From the NCBI GenBank assembly GCA_002812745.2, contig NCSJ02000024.1, positions 62,001-126,000 on the forward strand: a stretch of DNA of 64,000 bases. Direction: 5' to 3'. The stretch is from Scytalidium lignicola (taxonomy: Eukaryota > Ascomycota > Leotiomycetes). Positions 60,235-64,000 of the stretch are shown here, piece after piece. The notes under the pieces are model-generated. The model was not told where the DNA came from and ran no database searches. It worked only from the letters and a program-made list of their open reading frames with translations. The stretch's first letter is position 1, and the number at the start of each line of letters is the position of its first letter. A program made the translations under genes and the position numbers.

Positions 60235-61809
60235 TTACAGATTGGCTGAGACTTCTTCCCACCTTAAATCCACCTAGCAGAAGTCAGTATCTTCGTGACA
60301 AATGACAGACAGTAGAGCATGCCTTACATCTTTGACATGATCGTATCCTAATAGCCAAGGCCCGAGCTCAGGGTCTCTCCATACAAACGCTTCGCCTGGT
60401 GGTGTAGGAATAAGCTGCATTTTTCGATCTCTCTCGCGTTGCTCTTCACCATCAGGCAAGTGAGCCAGATATTGCTGAAGATTGCCTCGTTCGACTATCC
60501 GTTCTGTTCTTAACTTCCGGCATTTCTCGTAGACTTTCAATGCGTGCTTGATGTTAGACCGGGATCGGATACGCGAGAGACATTCACCAAGGACTGCACC
60601 ATCTTCAAAAGTGATCCCGGCCCCAGAAGCCAAGTAAGGTAGCGTTGCGTGGACCGCATCTCCAAGGAGGACAAATGTTCCTGAGGGATGATACCAATGT
60701 TCCAACTCTTCTCTGATGCAGAGCTTCCATTTATCAGCTGAGGTAGAGAAGCCAATGAGTTTGAGAATCCTAGGTCTTTGGTTAGTGCTTGCTGCCATGT
60801 GTTTACATTTGAAAGTAAGTAAAGTGACCTTGGATCCCAGTCTTTGTAGTATTCTTTGAGTTCGTCAATATTACCATGCGTAACCCTGACATTCTCTGGG
60901 ATATCATCCGGCATACATAAAACCATGTTAAATAGCTTCTCATCTCGTAGAACATAATTTACTGCTGTCATTAGCCCTCGAGTTCGCACCTATTTCACGA
61001 AAAGATGATTCTTACCAATATGTGCCCCAGGCCCAAGCCATGTATTGACCTGCGGATTAAGAATGAATTCTGCAAGTTCTGGATCCGCAAGCACCTTAGA
61101 TGCATCTAGAAGTAATCTGTACGCAAGGTCACCAGTAGGCTTAGGAGGTACATCATGCCCAGTCATTACGCCCCGCAACTTAGTATTGATTCCGTCTGCG
61201 CCGATGATTAGATCGGCCGTATAGCGAAGCCCGTGTTGTAAGATTGCGGTAGCCTGTTGTTTTTCGATATCGCAGATGACATTCTCCACTGTACTTTGGC
61301 ATATTATGATTCCTCCAAGCTCTATCACACGGTCCTGTAAACACCGGTGAAGATCTGCACGGTGGAAGTCCCAAAATGGAGCACCGTATCTCTTTGATGC
61401 TTCGTCAAAATCCCATGAAGTTAGAAGTTCTCCTTTCCAATTGATCATGTTCGATTGTTTCGGCGATGTCGCCCATCTGCTTAAGGCGGCTTCGAGGCCC
61501 CAAGAGCGGAGGACTCGTGCAGAATTTGGAAGGACTTGAATACCAGCGCCAACCTAGCAGCCATTGTCAGCTTTTACAAGAATTATGTGGCAAGTGATTA
61601 GTTTCATACCTCCGCGATTTCTTGCGCGGCTTCAAGGATCGCCACTTCATGACCGATACGCAGGAGCGAAATAGCCACCCCTAAACCACCGAGGCCAGCA
61701 CCGACAACTATAACCTAAACAGCCATTAGCTCTACTGAGTTATTGACTTGAAGATCATGAATTGAACGGAAAGATAAACCTTTAACTTCTCTAGATCCTT
61801 ACGGGACAT
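60235..61809 (-). CDS. FAD-dependent aromatic monooxygenase, salicylate hydroxylase type
   Basis: Predicted NAD(P)H-dependent flavoprotein hydroxylating an aromatic acid; 431 aa. Exons: 61780-61809, 61610-61714, 61016-61553, 60829-60964, 60328-60775, 60235-60273 (1296 nt). The FAD Rossmann motif VIVVGAGLGGLGVAISLLR follows exon 1. EVGAGIQVLPNSARVLRSWG is typical of salicylate hydroxylase-like enzymes. The DG motif is in DLIIGADGINTKLRG and the second FAD motif in VLLGDAVHATLPYLASGAG. The 51-bp intron at 60965-61015 avoids an in-frame stop and restores GAHIAVNYVLRDEKL. The last exon of 39 nt gives the C-terminus VDLRWEEVSANL. It is divergent from homogentisate dioxygenase, suggesting a role in feeding the ring-cleavage step, though its substrate is unknown. 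Confidence 0.9.
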
Positions 61810-62398
61810 CGTATTGCTGTCAATGGCAGACTGTGCCACAGGTTGCTTTGGATTTTATCGAGGAAACGGGAGTTATTCGCAAGAGAAAATAGCCAATGCG
61901 ATTGCTGTTTGTTTTGAATGACATTGGTTAAGTTACCCGACTGCAGCAAAACGCATTTCAAGACTTGCCAGTCCCTAGTCTCTGGATTATTCACCAAAGT
62001 CACGCCTTGCTGGGACACTCTATCGAGGCTGTCTACGAAGTCAGCTGGCACAATAAATGGTGTCCTAATAAAGTTTCGCTCCAAGCTTACAGTATTAGTA
62101 GCGACAGTGGCGTGAGTGGTATATTTTCCGGCAGATTGCCTCTCACTGACTGCAAACCGGCAGGCATCCTTCCGAATCATCCTTTATTATTATATTTGAA
62201 ATTCGAAGCGAGGTGGGTAATTAACTTTCCGTCTAGAATGTAAACATTTTGTATCCATAGCCGGTCTACTTATGCGTCTTATCATTCATAAATCACTTCC
62301 ACATTTATATGGCCCGCAACGTATCTGAAAACTATTCAACCTTTTGTATTAAACTAAACTTTTTTTNCACTCTTGGCGCGTGAACGTTTCTTATCACA
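61810..62398. promoter_or_regulatory. Divergent promoter of the monooxygenase and homogentisate dioxygenase
   Basis: 589 bp between start codons. It contains two CCGGCAG strings at 62128-62134 and 62157-62163, the second extending to CCGGCAGG as in the shared 12-bp motif, 29 bp apart in the same orientation. An N lies at 62367 after a T run. The minus frame here (61791-62180) overlaps the monooxygenase start and is not considered a gene. Confidence 0.5.
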
Positions 62399-64000
62399 AT
62401 GCAGCTCACAAATTGTGAGCCTATCAACGGCTCTACAAAGTCAACATATGGAGGTTCCGCTATGTCAGGCTACATCACAACTCCAACACTGCAGGACCCA
62501 TACCACTATGCTGTCGGTTTTGGAAACCGCTTTGTTTCTGAGGCGGTGTAAGTGTCATCTGTTTGTCTTTCGAGTGGAAATTTGCTGATGGCAAAGCTAT
62601 CAGACCAGATACACTCCCAAAAGATGGCCGCAACGTCCCTCAGAGAGCTGAGAATGGTTTGTATATCGAGCAGGTTTGCACAAGCACCTCGTTAATAACT
62701 TCACAACCTTACTGATGCATACTTTCAGTTAAACGGAACAAGTTTTGTGACTGCTCGAAAGGACATGCTGAACGTGTAAGGGACCTCAAACACGGCTGTT
62801 GGAAGTTATTTTGATTAAGTTACTTAGATGGTTCCATCGAATCCGACCAGCTGTAGCACACAAACCGCTAAAAGCTCTTTCCGTATCACACGATGTAAGA
62901 ACTTTTTCCTTTTAACGTCAAACCTTATACTGAATTTACTGCGCCTCCAGATCACAGCGCGATTTTCGATCCAGAATGATAATGTCAGATTCACTCCCTT
63001 CAGCTATGAATGGGGACCACTTGATACCCCTCCTCCTTCACATCCAGTTTCTTTCTGGCAAGGTATCAAAACCATGGCTGGCCATGGGGATCCTACAAAC
63101 AAAGAAGGATTGGCTGTTCATCAGTATGCTGCCAACGTGTCGATGGGAAACCAAGCGTTCGTCAATCATGATGGTGACTTTTTGATCATACCTCAAAAAG
63201 GCCGCCTTGATATACAAACAGAGTCTGGAAGGTAGGTTAATCCATTCCAGAGTCGACGTTTCTGATGATTAGAAGGCTTATGGTTATGATTGGTGAACTA
63301 TGCGTTATTCAGGCGGGTTTACGTTTCAAGGTCTCCCTTCCTGATGGATATGCGCATGGCTGTGAGTATCTCACATTTATACCAACATAAAAATATGCTT
63401 ACTGTGGCACAGATATTCAAGAAATATTCGGCAGTCACTATGAGCTTCCTGATTTGGGACCTGTTGGATCCAATGGTCTGGCTCTCCCGCAAGATTTCCA
63501 GGTACCAGTTGCAAGTTATGACTTAGACGACTCACCGTGGGAAGGTGGGTCGAATAAATGATCTTCATTATATATTCCGATGGCTGAATCAATTTAGTAA
63601 TCCTTAAACTTGCTGGAGAACTCTACCATTACGAGCAGAACCACACTCCTTTCGACGTTGTTGGCTGGCACGGAAAGTACGTTTTCCCCCACAACACAAA
63701 CTAATAATGATACTGATGGTGGGCCTCAGCTATGTGCCATATAAATATGCCATGGAAAAGTTACTTAGCCTCACATCTTCAAAAGACCAGCTGGACCCTA
63801 GCGCCTACACAGTACTCACTGCAAAATCCAAAATAAATGGAGTCTCACTTACGGACTTGTGTGTTTTCGCACCAAGATGGGTCCATTCGTTGAATGCTTT
63901 CCGTCCACCTGTAGGTCCCCATTCATTTGCGAAAAAGAAGTGAAGCGTAAAATCTGACTTCTCTCGCAGTATTACCATCGAACAATGGCAACAGAAATGA
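62399..64000 (+). CDS. hmgA: Homogentisate 1,2-dioxygenase (3' end cut by the window)
   Basis: Non-heme iron dioxygenase that opens the ring of homogentisate to maleylacetoacetate, in tyrosine and phenylacetate catabolism. Exons: 62399-62547, 62604-62673, 62729-62775, 62828-62894, 62951-63231, 63273-63361, 63413-63544, 63598-63676, 63730-63910, 63970 onward. Recognisable parts: [119 protein letters not shown]. The C-terminal FRPP joins [10 protein letters not shown], the usual active-site end with iron-ligand His and Glu. The iron ligands lie in the [11 protein letters not shown] and YYHR regions by family knowledge. Exon 6 could start at 63276 instead of 63273. About 50 or more C-terminal residues are missing. 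Confidence 0.95.

Noticed and set aside
61791..62180. 129-codon minus frame upstream of the monooxygenase
   Set aside because: It overlaps the monooxygenase start exon in another frame and lies in the divergent promoter; no domain.

Overview
The window is nuclear DNA from a filamentous ascomycete (Pezizomycotina; possibly a leotiomycete, which is a guess). The evidence is GT-AG introns mostly of 47-140 bp, Zn2Cys6 regulators, a fungal mL61-type mitochondrial ribosomal protein, a Gep3 GTPase, a Psp1-domain protein and a RasGEF of fungal type. No tRNA, rRNA or CRISPR was recognised.

0.5-30.9 kb is a housekeeping half. In order: an arabinitol/zinc alcohol dehydrogenase (+), GEP3 mitochondrial GTPase (-), a mitochondrial ribosomal protein (+), HECT ubiquitin ligase HUL4 (-), ribosomal protein L15 (-), an unknown coiled-coil protein (-), a PSP1-domain protein (-), NFU1 iron-sulfur scaffold (-), a zinc-finger HIT protein (+), a basic unknown protein (-) and a large RasGEF that carries its own Ras-like GTPase domain (+). 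Two long stretches without a supported gene lie at 16.7-20.8 kb and 24.3-27.5 kb.

30.9-33.8 kb is a repeat-rich boundary: a 244-bp element with perfect 36-bp inverted ends, a related element end, and a decayed glycerophosphodiester phosphodiesterase.

33.8-64 kb is an accessory, catabolic-looking region. It holds an amidase, a copper amine oxidase, a Zn2Cys6 regulator divergent from an MFS/UNC-93-like transporter, a transposon graveyard, a broken cytochrome P450, a second amidase, a Dal5-type MFS permease, a flavin-reductase-like protein, a second Zn2Cys6 regulator, and an FAD monooxygenase divergent from homogentisate 1,2-dioxygenase (cut by the window end). Together these suggest uptake of an amide or amine, hydrolysis or oxidative deamination, aromatic hydroxylation and homogentisate ring cleavage. 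That pathway is inferred, not shown.

The most interesting non-coding signal is a 12-bp motif, CCGGCAGGATAA, found exactly three times, all in promoters of this accessory region (49289, 54488, and 54701 in reverse), with shorter relatives in the monooxygenase/HGD promoter. A perfect CGG-N6-CCG palindrome lies between the first regulator and the UNC-93-like transporter. Nine isolated single Ns mark assembly weak points; two of them break the frame of the Dal5-type permease, so that damage is probably not biological.
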